Virus record (IMG/VR): IMGVR_UViG_3300031758_000004
Coordinates: 1 to 64,000 of that record
Source: a virus
Reading direction: 5' to 3' (one strand)
DNA length: 64,000 nucleotides
Position 1 is the first letter of the stretch. The number at the start of each line of letters is the position of its first letter. The notes beneath the pieces are model-generated. The model was not told where the DNA came from. It did not search any database and saw only the letters and a program-made list of their open reading frames with translations. Shown here one piece after another: positions 8,186 through 16,749 of the stretch. Position numbers and translations under genes: made by a program.

Positions 8186-9812
8186 TGTATATTTTATCTA
8201 ATATTGAGTAACCAGCCGATTGTTTTGTTGGTGGTACTTCAAAAATTCCTGTTTTATATTGATCTAAATTCTCAACAAATAATAAATCAGATACATTCCA
8301 CTTAGCAGTTTGATACATTTTATCAATTATACCAAAACTTCTTCTTGGTATTAAATAAGCATGAGCTCCATAAAATTTATTAACTGTCCAATAATCATTA
8401 TATTTGTCAATTATATGTGAGTTATTATGATAACCAAAAGAAAACATCAATAAATCCGTTTTATTTAGAACATCACAAGCAAATTTAACCTTACTCATAA
8501 ACTCATTCATATCAATATCAATAACAGCATCACATTCAAATATGAAAATGAAATCCGAATCTGAGTTCATACCTCTATAAAAAGCGTCTTTATGTGCCAA
8601 ATAACAACCATAATGACCTGGTGTTAATTTACCACCTGGTTCCATACTTATTTTTTCCGGATATTGACAACTATCAGATGGAGGCAATTCAGTCCATCTT
8701 TTATTCACACAAGGAAAATAATCAATACCATAATCTTTTAATTTAGTTAAAGATATCATTGATTTTACTTCTCTATCGGTATCAATATCTGTTAACATAT
8801 GATAAGCAGATATTTTATATTCTTTATAATTATCTTCTACTTTCTCTTTATTATCTATAATAAACTCTTCTAATTTTAATGAATCTTTAATTAACTTTAC
8901 GTTATAATCAAAGTCATTTGTCAAAAATTCAACATTTTCATATTTAGAAAACTCACCTTTGTAATTAGATAAGTTATACATTAAAACACTCATATTATTG
9001 GATAATGCTTCGATAACAGATAATGGTCTATTTTCTAATTTAGATGTAAATAAGAAAAGATCCATACAAGAATAAAACTTGTGTAAATCACTTCGTTCAT
9101 CCCATAATGTGCAATTCTCAGGTCTATTATTAACTAATGGTCTCCAATATTCCTCAAAATTCCCAGCCATATTACCAAAGAAATGAAAATGAACTTTTTG
9201 ATCTAACATCATTTTAGCATATTCAAAGATTTCTGATTGATTTTTATTACTATTAAATAAACCAACGTTCATAACATGTTTATAACTTGGATCTAATCCA
9301 AGATCAATAAGTTTTTTATTTCTAAACTCACTGTTATCAACATCCATTGGTATTACTTCTGGTTTAGTTGAAATAGAATTATATTGAATCATATTTATAT
9401 CAGAAACAAACATAGTTCTATCTGGAAGATATTTCTTATCATCTTTATTAAATAAAGTACCATGTGTTGTTTCAGTTATAACATAATTATAACCACTTCT
9501 CATATCAATATAAATTGACTTTAGTATAGAATCATCGATAAATGTTTCAGGAAATTCTTCAAAATGTATTATATCTGGATTAATTACATCAATTAGATTA
9601 AATATATTTTTTTTATCATAAAGAGTAATTAATTTATCACCCAATATATCTTTAATTCTATTTTTTTGAATAACCAATCTACCACCAGTTATATCATCCC
9701 ACTCTACTAAGTAAACATCAAATTTTTTAACTAAAATCTCTATTTTTTTAAGTAAAAATTGTGGTAAACCACCAGTGGATAAATGCGGAGTAATTAATAA
9801 TAATTTCTTCAT
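8169..9812 (-). CDS. Bifunctional GT4 + GT25 glycosyltransferase
   Basis: 547 residues from the ATG at 9812. A longer frame to 9905 adds a hydrophobic stretch antisense to the next gene's start and was not chosen. Residues 1 to about 335 are GT-B/GT4: an N-terminal ITPHLSTGGLPQ loop, VGLFNSNKNQ, and FTSKLENRPLSVIEALS with the family Glu. Residues about 350-547 look like GT25, the LPS or collagen glycosyltransferase family: PGHYGCYLAHKDAF, an acidic FECDAVID, and a C-terminal GAHAYLIPRRS. It is the first gene of the three-gene leftward cassette. GT25 includes collagen galactosyltransferases, notable given the collagen-like fibre nearby. Confidence 0.85.
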   Translation of the reverse strand: MKKLLLITPHLSTGGLPQFLLKKIEILVKKFDVYLVEWDDITGGRLVIQKNRIKDILGDKLITLYDKKNIFNLIDVINPDIIHFEEFPETFIDDSILKSIYIDMRSGYNYVITETTHGTLFNKDDKKYLPDRTMFVSDINMIQYNSISTKPEVIPMDVDNSEFRNKKLIDLGLDPSYKHVMNVGLFNSNKNQSEIFEYAKMMLDQKVHFHFFGNMAGNFEEYWRPLVNNRPENCTLWDERSDLHKFYSCMDLFLFTSKLENRPLSVIEALSNNMSVLMYNLSNYKGEFSKYENVEFLTNDFDYNVKLIKDSLKLEEFIIDNKEKVEDNYKEYKISAYHMLTDIDTDREVKSMISLTKLKDYGIDYFPCVNKRWTELPPSDSCQYPEKISMEPGGKLTPGHYGCYLAHKDAFYRGMNSDSDFIFIFECDAVIDIDMNEFMSKVKFACDVLNKTDLLMFSFGYHNNSHIIDKYNDYWTVNKFYGAHAYLIPRRSFGIIDKMYQTAKWNVSDLLFVENLDQYKTGIFEVPPTKQSAGYSILDKIYNEDRH

Positions 9813-9886
9813 ACTACATTTTATATTTTTTATATATAAGTAAGTTTGGATAAAAACAAAAATCAAAACAAAAAGTATAAAAAAAT

Positions 9887-11209
9887 ATGAGTAATTTAAA
9901 AACACTTAATGATTTAGAAAATACAGAATTACTTAACTCTATGTTTAGTAATGATATAACCGTATTCGAAGATATTCAAGGAAGTAAAATATGGGTTAAT
10001 TGGAATGGTAAAGATTTTACTATAAAAGCAAAATCAATTAATAGTGATTCTATTAATCTAATTGATTTAGCTATGCAAAATTATTATAACCCAGCTATAA
10101 AATACTTAGATTCACTAGATAATAGAGTTAAATCACTTTTAAATAAAAAATGGTGGTTTTGTTTTGAGTACTTTCCTGATAATCAACCAGCAAATATAGA
10201 ATATGATAAACTTCCAAAAAATGGATTAGTATTAACATCTATTTATAAAAGTGGTAAATATGAGTTTAATATCGAAGAGATTGATGAATATTCTAGATTG
10301 ATGAATGTTGATATGATACCGGTTATATTTCAGGGTAAATTAACAGAGAGAATGATTGAGGCTATAAAGTATTTTTTAAACACAAGTGAAGAAGATTTAG
10401 AATATGTTTTTGGTGATAAGTCTTTTGCCTTTTTCTTTTATAAAATATTAAATCCACTCTCGGAAAATTCTTTTTTAATGCTTGATGAATTTCAAGAAAA
10501 TTTAGAAAAGCTAATTGTTAGAATAGATAGTAAAGATATATCATTTCAATTACTAAATCCACTATATAAAAGAGTAAGTAGTGATAAGTCAACTGACTAT
10601 GTGGAAATATACTCATTAATCTTAATTAACTTTTTGAATTTTTGTCAATCTTTAAATTTAGAAGATATTAAACTAAAAGGTACTAAAAAAGATGAGATTT
10701 ATATTTATCTAATTTGTAAGTTGTACAATTTTTATTTAGATGAAGTTAAAGATGACTTAGTAAATTTTGAGTTTATAATACCGGAATTTTTTGATAAAGA
10801 AAAATTTAAAATAAATAAAGAATTAATTCCAAACAAGATGACTAAAGAATATTTAGAATTAGATTCTAAACTTGAATATATCTTTAAAATAATTCTTGGT
10901 TCATTTAATAAGAAAAGAAAAAAACCAATTGGAGTTTTTACTGAAAATACGGTTAAGTTATTCAACTTATTTGTTGATGATATTGATAAGTATATTGATA
11001 GATACTTGAATAAGATACATGAAGTTGAGTTAACAAGATCTGGTCTTTTAGACTTTGATGAGTTTTTTGATATTCAATATGAAACAGATGCTGAAGGAGA
11101 AGTTTATCCAGATGTATTTGATGAAATACAAAAAGGATCAGAAGATAAAAAGAAAAAAGGTAAAGGTGGTAAAATAACATCAATAGTTGATGAGAAAGGA
11201 GTTAAGTAA
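9887..11209 (+). CDS. Ligase-like (nucleotidyltransferase-fold) protein, probably without the catalytic lysine
   Basis: 440 residues. The order of short motifs resembles phage RNA ligases: FEDIQGSK where a ligase has E-K-x-D-G-S, then a motif-III-like WWFCFEYFP, then VDMIPVIFQGKL, then EKLIVRI and FQLLNPLYKR. At the motif I position the AMP-accepting Lys appears to be Asp, and a motif V Lys appears to be Gln. If the alignment is right the protein is an inactive ligase relative, possibly structural or RNA-binding. The C-terminus is Lys/Gly-rich and overlaps the next gene. A completely different fold cannot be excluded from sequence reading alone. Confidence 0.45.
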   Translation: MSNLKTLNDLENTELLNSMFSNDITVFEDIQGSKIWVNWNGKDFTIKAKSINSDSINLIDLAMQNYYNPAIKYLDSLDNRVKSLLNKKWWFCFEYFPDNQPANIEYDKLPKNGLVLTSIYKSGKYEFNIEEIDEYSRLMNVDMIPVIFQGKLTERMIEAIKYFLNTSEEDLEYVFGDKSFAFFFYKILNPLSENSFLMLDEFQENLEKLIVRIDSKDISFQLLNPLYKRVSSDKSTDYVEIYSLILINFLNFCQSLNLEDIKLKGTKKDEIYIYLICKLYNFYLDEVKDDLVNFEFIIPEFFDKEKFKINKELIPNKMTKEYLELDSKLEYIFKIILGSFNKKRKKPIGVFTENTVKLFNLFVDDIDKYIDRYLNKIHEVELTRSGLLDFDEFFDIQYETDAEGEVYPDVFDEIQKGSEDKKKKGKGGKITSIVDEKGVK

Positions 11210-11382
11210 TGAGTATAAAAATGAAATCTGTTGAGGTGAGCACTAAAGCATTAAAAGCTGAATGGAGTGTTGAAATGGTGACAGATTTAAGTCATCATTA
11301 TGGTATTGATGATAATTTTTTAGAAGGTATTTTAAGATCCGAAATTAGAAGAAATAAGATAAAGAAAATTTTTAAAAAGTAG
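11209..11382 (+). CDS. Small basic hypothetical protein
   Basis: 57 residues. The ATG overlaps the previous stop (TAATG). It begins MSIKMKSVEV, has an amphipathic middle (WSVEMVTDLSHHYGIDD) and a strongly basic tail (RRNKIKKIFKK). Short proteins of this look often sit among phage structural genes, but no function is assigned. Tight coupling with the upstream ligase-like gene argues that it is real. Confidence 0.6.
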   Translation: MSIKMKSVEVSTKALKAEWSVEMVTDLSHHYGIDDNFLEGILRSEIRRNKIKKIFKK

Positions 11383-11392
11383 AACTAAAATC

Positions 11393-12646
11393 ATGATACA
11401 TGATATAATATCTATGAATTTAGAAGTCTTAGAAATTGAGGATAAAAAATTTCACTCAACTATCAGAAAAAAACTTGAAACTAAAAAATCAAGTTTACAA
11501 TTCTTACCAACTATCTTAGAAGAATTATCTGAAAATAAAAATTTTGAGTACAAAGGTGTAAAATTAAAATCATCTTATATAGTTGATATAATACACAATC
11601 TTATTTTAAAATATTATTTTAAAAAAGAGAATAAATTTAACTTAATGTCAACTATCCTAAAAGATAAGTATGGATATCTTTATAATTATTATATTGGATA
11701 TTTAGTAGATAATAATATACTAGAAATGATCTCCAATTACCAAGCTGGTAGAAATGCTAGAGTTTATAAAATAAATGATAAAGTTCTAAAAGGTAAAATA
11801 AATCGATATAGAAATTCGGATAATATTTTACTTAAAAAGTATCGAAATAATGTTTGTCAAATTGAAGAAGATGGTATTAAAAACAAACTTATAGATGATG
11901 ATATCAAAACGAAGTTAGTAGATGATCTTTTTTATATTGATATTCAATTTGATAGATCAATATTTTATTTAGATAATTTAAAAGATAATGATAGTGATAT
12001 TTATAATAGAAATAAATATTCAGTAGAGTGTATAAATGATAAACACATATTCTATCATTTTGATAATTATGGTAGAATGCACACAAATTTCACAATTTTA
12101 AAATCATTCATTAGAAAAAACTGTTTACTGATAGATGGTGAAGAAACTTGTGAAATTGATATCAACAACAGCCAACCTCTTTTTTTAACAAAAATAATTT
12201 CCGATAGTAACTCAAAATGGGTTAGAAGTGATGAGTTTGAATTATTCAAATATTTAACCATAAATGGTAAATATTATCAATATGTAATGGATCATTTAAA
12301 AACTACTGATAAAGGAATGGTTAAAGAAATGACTTACCGAGTTCTTTTTGGTAAGAATGCTTCCAATAGTAAAGCAGATAAAGTATTTTCTGAATTATTT
12401 CCATCAATACATTATTTTATAAAACTTTATAAAAAAGAAAAAGGTGATTATAAAATTCTATCATATGAATTACAAAGAGCAGAATCTAATTTAATTTTTA
12501 ATAAAATCATAAGAGATATAATGATTTTTTACCCTGAAGTAAAATTAGTTACTGTACATGATAGTATAATTATTCCTAAAAAATATAAAGAACCTATCGA
12601 AACAATTTTCAAAACCAAATTATTTGAAGAATTTAATATTTTATAA
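11393..12646 (+). CDS. Small PolA-like palm-domain polymerase
   Basis: 417 residues. The second half carries family-A-like polymerase signatures. There is a motif A EIDINNSQP (D256), a fingers-like stretch near residues 311-322 (KEMTYRVLFGKN), a conserved LQRAES, and a motif C TVHDS (D390). Family A DNA polymerases and T7-type RNA polymerases share this arrangement of a metal Asp in motif A and HD in motif C. The N-terminal 200 residues are not recognised and contain no visible 3'-5' exonuclease. It could be a template-dependent DNA or RNA polymerase or a primase. The window also has a family B replicase fragment, so this is not the main replicase. Confidence 0.65.
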   Translation: MIHDIISMNLEVLEIEDKKFHSTIRKKLETKKSSLQFLPTILEELSENKNFEYKGVKLKSSYIVDIIHNLILKYYFKKENKFNLMSTILKDKYGYLYNYYIGYLVDNNILEMISNYQAGRNARVYKINDKVLKGKINRYRNSDNILLKKYRNNVCQIEEDGIKNKLIDDDIKTKLVDDLFYIDIQFDRSIFYLDNLKDNDSDIYNRNKYSVECINDKHIFYHFDNYGRMHTNFTILKSFIRKNCLLIDGEETCEIDINNSQPLFLTKIISDSNSKWVRSDEFELFKYLTINGKYYQYVMDHLKTTDKGMVKEMTYRVLFGKNASNSKADKVFSELFPSIHYFIKLYKKEKGDYKILSYELQRAESNLIFNKIIRDIMIFYPEVKLVTVHDSIIIPKKYKEPIETIFKTKLFEEFNIL

Positions 12647-12678
12647 TTAATATATAACTATAAGATATTAATATATAA
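12647..12678 (+). promoter_or_regulatory. Two tandem TTAATATATAA motifs
   Basis: Perfect copies at 12647-12657 and 12668-12678 lie directly before the start at 12682. This is the only doubled instance noticed, and may be a strong or duplicated late promoter. Confidence 0.45.
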
Positions 12679-12681
12679 AAT

Positions 12682-13215
12682 ATGAACGGATTAGAAAGTG
12701 TACAATCTTCATATATAATTCTATCAGCTGATAGATTAAACGAAATGATTTCTGTTCTTTATTCAAAAGAATATCAAATCTTACCTATACAAGGTTATTA
12801 TAAAGGTAACTTTGAAGATTCTGTTATTGCTTGGGGACCAGATAATGATTCTTTAAGAAGAGATGCTATTTTCTTATTAGATCATTTTAATCAAGATTGC
12901 GCAATTGTAAAATACCAAGGAGATTCAAATGCTAAAAAAGTTTTCTTTGATGGTTCTGAACAACCACTGGGTTTACTTATGTATAATACCGATTCGGAAA
13001 ATAAATCATATTTACACAATGGTGTATCATTTTCGTTCGTAGAAGCAAAAAGATATTGGGTTCCAAAAACTATGGATGATTTAAAAGTTGGAATGATTGT
13101 TGAATACATGAACAACAATAAGTGGTATGAAAAAAAGATACAAAACCCAAAAGACGAATGGGATAGAATGTATAAATTACTACTTAAATATGATAAATTA
13201 AGAGTACCAGCATAA
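12682..13215 (+). CDS. Hypothetical protein, DUF3293-like N-terminal part
   Basis: 177 residues. The N-terminal two thirds follow the layout of small DUF3293-type phage proteins: a helix (SADRLNEMISVL), a strand with IQGYYKGNFEDSVIAWG, a second helix, then HFNQDCAIVKYQG. Function is unknown. It stands alone between doubled late-promoter-like motifs and a strong terminator, so it is a single-gene transcription unit and probably well expressed. Confidence 0.55.
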   Translation: MNGLESVQSSYIILSADRLNEMISVLYSKEYQILPIQGYYKGNFEDSVIAWGPDNDSLRRDAIFLLDHFNQDCAIVKYQGDSNAKKVFFDGSEQPLGLLMYNTDSENKSYLHNGVSFSFVEAKRYWVPKTMDDLKVGMIVEYMNNNKWYEKKIQNPKDEWDRMYKLLLKYDKLRVPA

Positions 13216-13243
13216 AAAAAGACATCTTATAGATGTCTTTTTT
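13214..13243. terminator. Bidirectional intrinsic terminator
   Basis: An A-tract plus GACATCT, loop TAT, AGATGTC and T6. It lies between convergent genes. Confidence 0.9.
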
Positions 13244-13246
13244 ATT

Positions 13247-13963
13247 TTATATAACTTTAAAACTACAATATTGTCTCTCCCAATTTGGTGTTTCTTTTAA
13301 GAAATATCTACCATTTCCCTCATCAAGAATACAAATAATTCCACTTTGATCTGTATTGTTTGTTCTAAAAACAATCACTTTATCAGGATCAATTGAATAA
13401 TCAACAAAGTGTTGAAGACCTGTATTAGATAACATATCTAAACAATCCACCATTTTATAAAAAACATTCTTTCCTAATATAACAGTTTTAGCAGGACCTA
13501 TTCTACCTTCAACAGCAATTAAGTTGGAAGCCATCATTACTTTAGAAATAAACTTTCTATTATCAGATCCATCTGGTGAGTTTGATAAAGTTAAATCTAA
13601 ATTAACAGGTGAATTCAAATTCAAGTTTGATTTGTCAATAAAGTCGATAATTTCATCATAAAGACTATCTTCTGATATATATCTTTTTGATTGAATACTC
13701 ATACTATAAACTTGTGGGGCTATAACACCACCAAAAGATAACTCATCTCTTAATGTCTGATCAGGAACTATATCCACTAAATCTTCTTCATTAGCCTCAT
13801 CAAGAACAACATCAATTGCGATGTTTCTTCTTTCCATTTTTTTCTTCAATCTTTCTTCTTCAGTTTCATACACAAAATCAATATAATTGACTTGTATTTG
13901 AGGTAGTGTATTTTTCTCCTCTTTAAAGTTTGAAATTATTTTTATTTTATCAAAAGTTGTCAT
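13247..13963 (-). CDS. Hypothetical protein, possible virion component
   Basis: 238 residues, not assigned. Residues 25-80 are charged and helical. From about 150, a stretch (KVMMASNLIAVEGRIGPAK followed by a beta-rich end) is weakly reminiscent of the C-terminal region of T4-type capsid proteins. The protein is far too short for a major capsid protein, so that resemblance is only a lead. It is transcribed leftward against a terminator, with a TATATA-type motif upstream shared with the divergent endonuclease gene. Confidence 0.5.
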   Translation of the reverse strand: MTTFDKIKIISNFKEEKNTLPQIQVNYIDFVYETEEERLKKKMERRNIAIDVVLDEANEEDLVDIVPDQTLRDELSFGGVIAPQVYSMSIQSKRYISEDSLYDEIIDFIDKSNLNLNSPVNLDLTLSNSPDGSDNRKFISKVMMASNLIAVEGRIGPAKTVILGKNVFYKMVDCLDMLSNTGLQHFVDYSIDPDKVIVFRTNNTDQSGIICILDEGNGRYFLKETPNWERQYCSFKVI

Positions 13964-13981
13964 ATTTATTGTCTTATTTTT

Positions 13982-13992
13982 TTAATATATAA
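13982..13992. promoter_or_regulatory. TTAATATATAA motif between divergent genes
   Basis: The near-palindromic motif lies 4 bp before the rightward ATG at 13997 and 18 bp before the leftward start at 13963. It could serve either strand. Confidence 0.4.
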
Positions 13993-13996
13993 CTTT

Positions 13997-14914
13997 ATGG
14001 ATGATAAGTTTTACAACTTTATAAAAAAGGCAAATGATGTGCATAACAATTTTTATAATTATGATAGAGTAAATTACATAAACGCGAAAACGAAGATACT
14101 AATTGGATGTCCTATACATGGATATTTTGAACAATTACCATATAATCATTTAATTGGTAAGGGTTGTAAAAAATGTGCAATTGATAAAAATAAAAAATCA
14201 TTCAGTAAAAGTTTGTCCAAATTCATTGATCAATCAAATAAAGTTCATAATAACTTCTACAATTATGATCAAGTAGAATATATTAATGATGGTACGAAAG
14301 TTCATATATCTTGTCCTATACATGGATATTTTGACCAAACCCCAAATAAACATCTTAGAGGACAAGGATGTCCTAGATGTAAAATACAAAAAACTAAAAA
14401 TACTAACATTAAAAAATACTCACAATTTTTCCCTAGCAAAGCGAATAATACACATGGTGTTCTATATGATTATTCGAAGTTAAATTATATAAATGCTAAA
14501 ACACCAGTGGAAATAATTTGCCCAAAACATGGATCATTTAAACAAATGCCATCAAATCACTTAGATGGTAAGGGTTGTCCAAAATGTAATCAATCTAGAG
14601 GTGAGAATAGAATAGAGAGATTTCTAATAAAAAATAATATAACATACGAAACACAGAAAAAATTTGATGATTGTATAAAAAATAAAAAATTATCATTTGA
14701 CTTTTGGTTATCAGATAAAAATATTTTAATCGAATATGATGGTATACAACACTTCAAACCACTGGGATTTCAAGGTGGAATGGATAAGTTAAAATACACA
14801 ATAGAATGTGATAAAATAAAAGATGAATATTGTAAATCTAAAAATATTCATCTTTTAAGAATTTCATATAAAGATTTTAATAAAATTGAAGATATTTTAT
14901 TAAATAATATTTAA
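13997..14914 (+). CDS. Zinc-knuckle repeat + PD-(D/E)xK homing endonuclease (copy 1)
   Basis: 305 residues. Three repeats each end in a C-P-x-H-G-x-F-x-Q-x-P-x(2)-H-L-x-G-x-G-C-x(2)-C knuckle and are probably DNA-binding. The C-terminal nuclease domain (about 205-300) has FDFWLSD...LIEYDGIQHF (D...ExD-type core) and LLRISYKD, as in Vsr-like or DUF559-like nucleases. Three other genes in this window share this architecture. It is a free-standing selfish endonuclease inserted between two leftward genes, and its 3' end overlaps the neighbouring glycosyltransferase by 4 bp. Confidence 0.85.
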   Translation: MDDKFYNFIKKANDVHNNFYNYDRVNYINAKTKILIGCPIHGYFEQLPYNHLIGKGCKKCAIDKNKKSFSKSLSKFIDQSNKVHNNFYNYDQVEYINDGTKVHISCPIHGYFDQTPNKHLRGQGCPRCKIQKTKNTNIKKYSQFFPSKANNTHGVLYDYSKLNYINAKTPVEIICPKHGSFKQMPSNHLDGKGCPKCNQSRGENRIERFLIKNNITYETQKKFDDCIKNKKLSFDFWLSDKNILIEYDGIQHFKPLGFQGGMDKLKYTIECDKIKDEYCKSKNIHLLRISYKDFNKIEDILLNNI

Positions 14915-15669
14915 AAATTATCATATTTATTTTTCATTCCAATTTTTGGAGAACTAGTCATGATTTGTTTACTCAATTCTTCTCTTGTTAATGACTTCAA
15001 TTTCGATAACAATTGTAAATTTCTCTGATACCACTTCATGTCAATTTTTTCTTTATCGTGATAAAGATGGTAACATCTTCCCGGTTGTTCATACCACGTT
15101 AAAAAGTTCTCCACCTTAACAGTTTGAAAGTCATCTTCACCTCCCCAAGAAATAAAGTCTTCGTTCCACCCTGCGATTTTTTTAATAGCATCCGTTCTAA
15201 ACATAGTTATACCTCCGGAGATGTTGATTTTTTGAATATCATTTTCACCCCTACCTGGTCTATCAATTTTTAACATCTCTTCTAATTGAAATCCACTTTC
15301 TTGTGGGTTTAAATCAACAACAGAATTATAAGGACTAACCATCTCAAACTGTTCTAATGATTTCAAACCACTTATAAATAGTTCAGGGTTCATTATCAAA
15401 TCACAGTCTGTAAAAACCGTAACTTTTGAATTAACGTGTTTTAAACCAACATTAAATCCCCAAGAACGGTTGAATGGCATTTTTGATTTTGTAAAGATAT
15501 GTTTTCCTGGAAAGTTTAAATGACCAATTTTAGAATGTGTATCTTGTTCAACTATTATTAATTCTACATTAGAAAATCCAGTTATCCACTCCAGTATTCT
15601 TTTTAGATTGTTCCATCTCTGTATATTGTGTCTGTATAAAATTATACAGCTAAAACTATATGAATTCAT
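14911..15669 (-). CDS. Family 2 / 7C-type glycosyltransferase
   Basis: 252 residues. It has a GT-A opening (SCIILYRHN), a VFTDCDLIMN DxD motif near residue 92, and a C-terminal galactosyltransferase-type segment with GGITMFRTDAI and GWNEDFISWGGEDDF. This matches the GT2 plus Glyco_transf_7C layout of sugar-polymer or N-acetylgalactosaminyl transferases. The acceptor is unknown. It is a fourth glycosyltransferase gene, separate from the 4-10 kb cassette, and may act on the same virion or host glycan (inference). Confidence 0.85.
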   Translation of the reverse strand: MNSYSFSCIILYRHNIQRWNNLKRILEWITGFSNVELIIVEQDTHSKIGHLNFPGKHIFTKSKMPFNRSWGFNVGLKHVNSKVTVFTDCDLIMNPELFISGLKSLEQFEMVSPYNSVVDLNPQESGFQLEEMLKIDRPGRGENDIQKINISGGITMFRTDAIKKIAGWNEDFISWGGEDDFQTVKVENFLTWYEQPGRCYHLYHDKEKIDMKWYQRNLQLLSKLKSLTREELSKQIMTSSPKIGMKNKYDNF

Positions 15670-15733
15670 ATATAATTTTTTTTCTTTTTATAGAAAATTT
15701 TAGTATCTTTGTTTAATATAAAGTATAATATTT

Positions 15734-16138
15734 ATGAATATAGTTGGTTGGAGAGAATTATTTCATTTTGTGGATCTTGGATTGGTTAATGTACCTGCTA
15801 AAATCGACACAGGTGCTTACAGTAATGTCTTACATTGTGACGAGATAGAGGAATTAGAAGGTAAATTACATTTTAGAATAGGCGATAAAAACTTCGTCTA
15901 TGAAAAATTCAAAACAATAAATGTTAAAAGTTCATTTGGTCATGAACAAGAACGTTATGCAATTCCCACAAGTGTTATTTTAGGAAATACTCCATATAAA
16001 TTATATGTTTCACTAAACAATCGTGATAATATGCAATATCCTATGTTAATAGGAAGAAGATTTCTACAAAAGTTCAACTTTATTGTTGATGTTAATAAAG
16101 AATGTTTAAATATAAATGATTTTTTTAAAAAAGTATAA
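15734..16138 (+). CDS. Retropepsin-like protease of the COG4067/RimB type
   Basis: 134 residues, close to the usual length. It has the family opening VGWRELFHFVDLGL, the aspartic-protease signature AKIDTGAYSNVLH (D27), VKSSFGHEQERYAIPT, and a C-terminal MQYPMLIGRRFL...VDV. The family is often called ATP-dependent zinc protease but is retropepsin-like, with the DTGA Asp as the catalytic residue of a probable dimer. RimB of this family acts with the RimK ligase, and no RimK is seen here. A TATCTTTG element at 15704-15711 may be a host-type -7 box. It overlaps the next gene by 23 bp. Confidence 0.85.
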   Translation: MNIVGWRELFHFVDLGLVNVPAKIDTGAYSNVLHCDEIEELEGKLHFRIGDKNFVYEKFKTINVKSSFGHEQERYAIPTSVILGNTPYKLYVSLNNRDNMQYPMLIGRRFLQKFNFIVDVNKECLNINDFFKKV

Positions 16139-16673
16139 TTTCTTTACTGGGACACCTAATCATATTTCCAGTGTACTCTTAGAAGTTGTTAACTTCCTTG
16201 AAGTTGATAATTATAATTATGTACTTTTCGCACCTAACAAAGAGAAAAGTTGTGGTCTTATATACGGACTACATAGTTGTATATTATTTAACAACTTTGA
16301 AGAGTTTGAAGAGTTAGTAAACGATAAGTCAAATCTATTTCGAGTTAACTTAATTGTAATTGATCTTTATCAATATAAAAGTCACCAAGTAACAAACTTC
16401 TTAAAAGTCATAGAAAAATTAGATTATAAATTCATTATAATTGCTAAAGAATATCACTACAAATCAACTGATGATGTAAATGATTTTCATGTTGAAATAA
16501 AATATAATCTTGATCCAAATATCACAACACCTACAAGTTTCAATGCCAATAGAAATTTACAATCTAAATTCATTAAAGATAATATCAATGGATGGACAAC
16601 CGAATTAGACAAATTGAAAGGTGCTTACATAAGAGATAAGAAAATTGATTCATTATTTGATGATGAAAAATAA
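16116..16673 (+). CDS. Hypothetical protein, possible degenerate RecA/P-loop fold
   Basis: 185 residues. Alternating hydrophobic strands and helices (NYVLFAPN, LIVIDLYQ, KFIIIAKE) look like a Rossmann or P-loop core. The N-terminal FFTGTPNHISS sits where a Walker A would be but lacks the GK[ST] signature. The Walker-B-like LIVIDLY is retained. Function is not assigned. It is translationally coupled to the retropepsin-like gene by a 23 bp overlap. Confidence 0.55.
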   Translation: MIFLKKYNFFTGTPNHISSVLLEVVNFLEVDNYNYVLFAPNKEKSCGLIYGLHSCILFNNFEEFEELVNDKSNLFRVNLIVIDLYQYKSHQVTNFLKVIEKLDYKFIIIAKEYHYKSTDDVNDFHVEIKYNLDPNITTPTSFNANRNLQSKFIKDNINGWTTELDKLKGAYIRDKKIDSLFDDEK

Positions 16674-16684
16674 GTTATTTAGAA

Positions 16685-16716
16685 TTTGTCTAAATAAAAT
16701 AAAATACGTATATTTG
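16685..16716 (+). promoter_or_regulatory. Bacteroidota-type promoter (TTTG-N20-TATATTTG)
   Basis: TTTG at 16685-16688 and TATATTTG at 16709-16716 match the -33/-7 consensus of the Bacteroidota housekeeping sigma factor. The start codon of the peptidase gene is 33 bp downstream. This suggests early or host-polymerase transcription. Confidence 0.75.
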
Positions 16717-16749
16717 TATATAATTAAACAATAATATATCTTCAATAAA

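Noticed and set aside
9813-9905. Hydrophobic N-terminal extension of the GT4+GT25 protein
   Set aside because: It overlaps the start of the divergent gene at 9887, and the GT4 fold starts naturally at the ATG at 9812.
13247-13963. Major capsid protein call
   Set aside because: Only a short C-terminal stretch is reminiscent; the length is far too small for a T4-type capsid protein.
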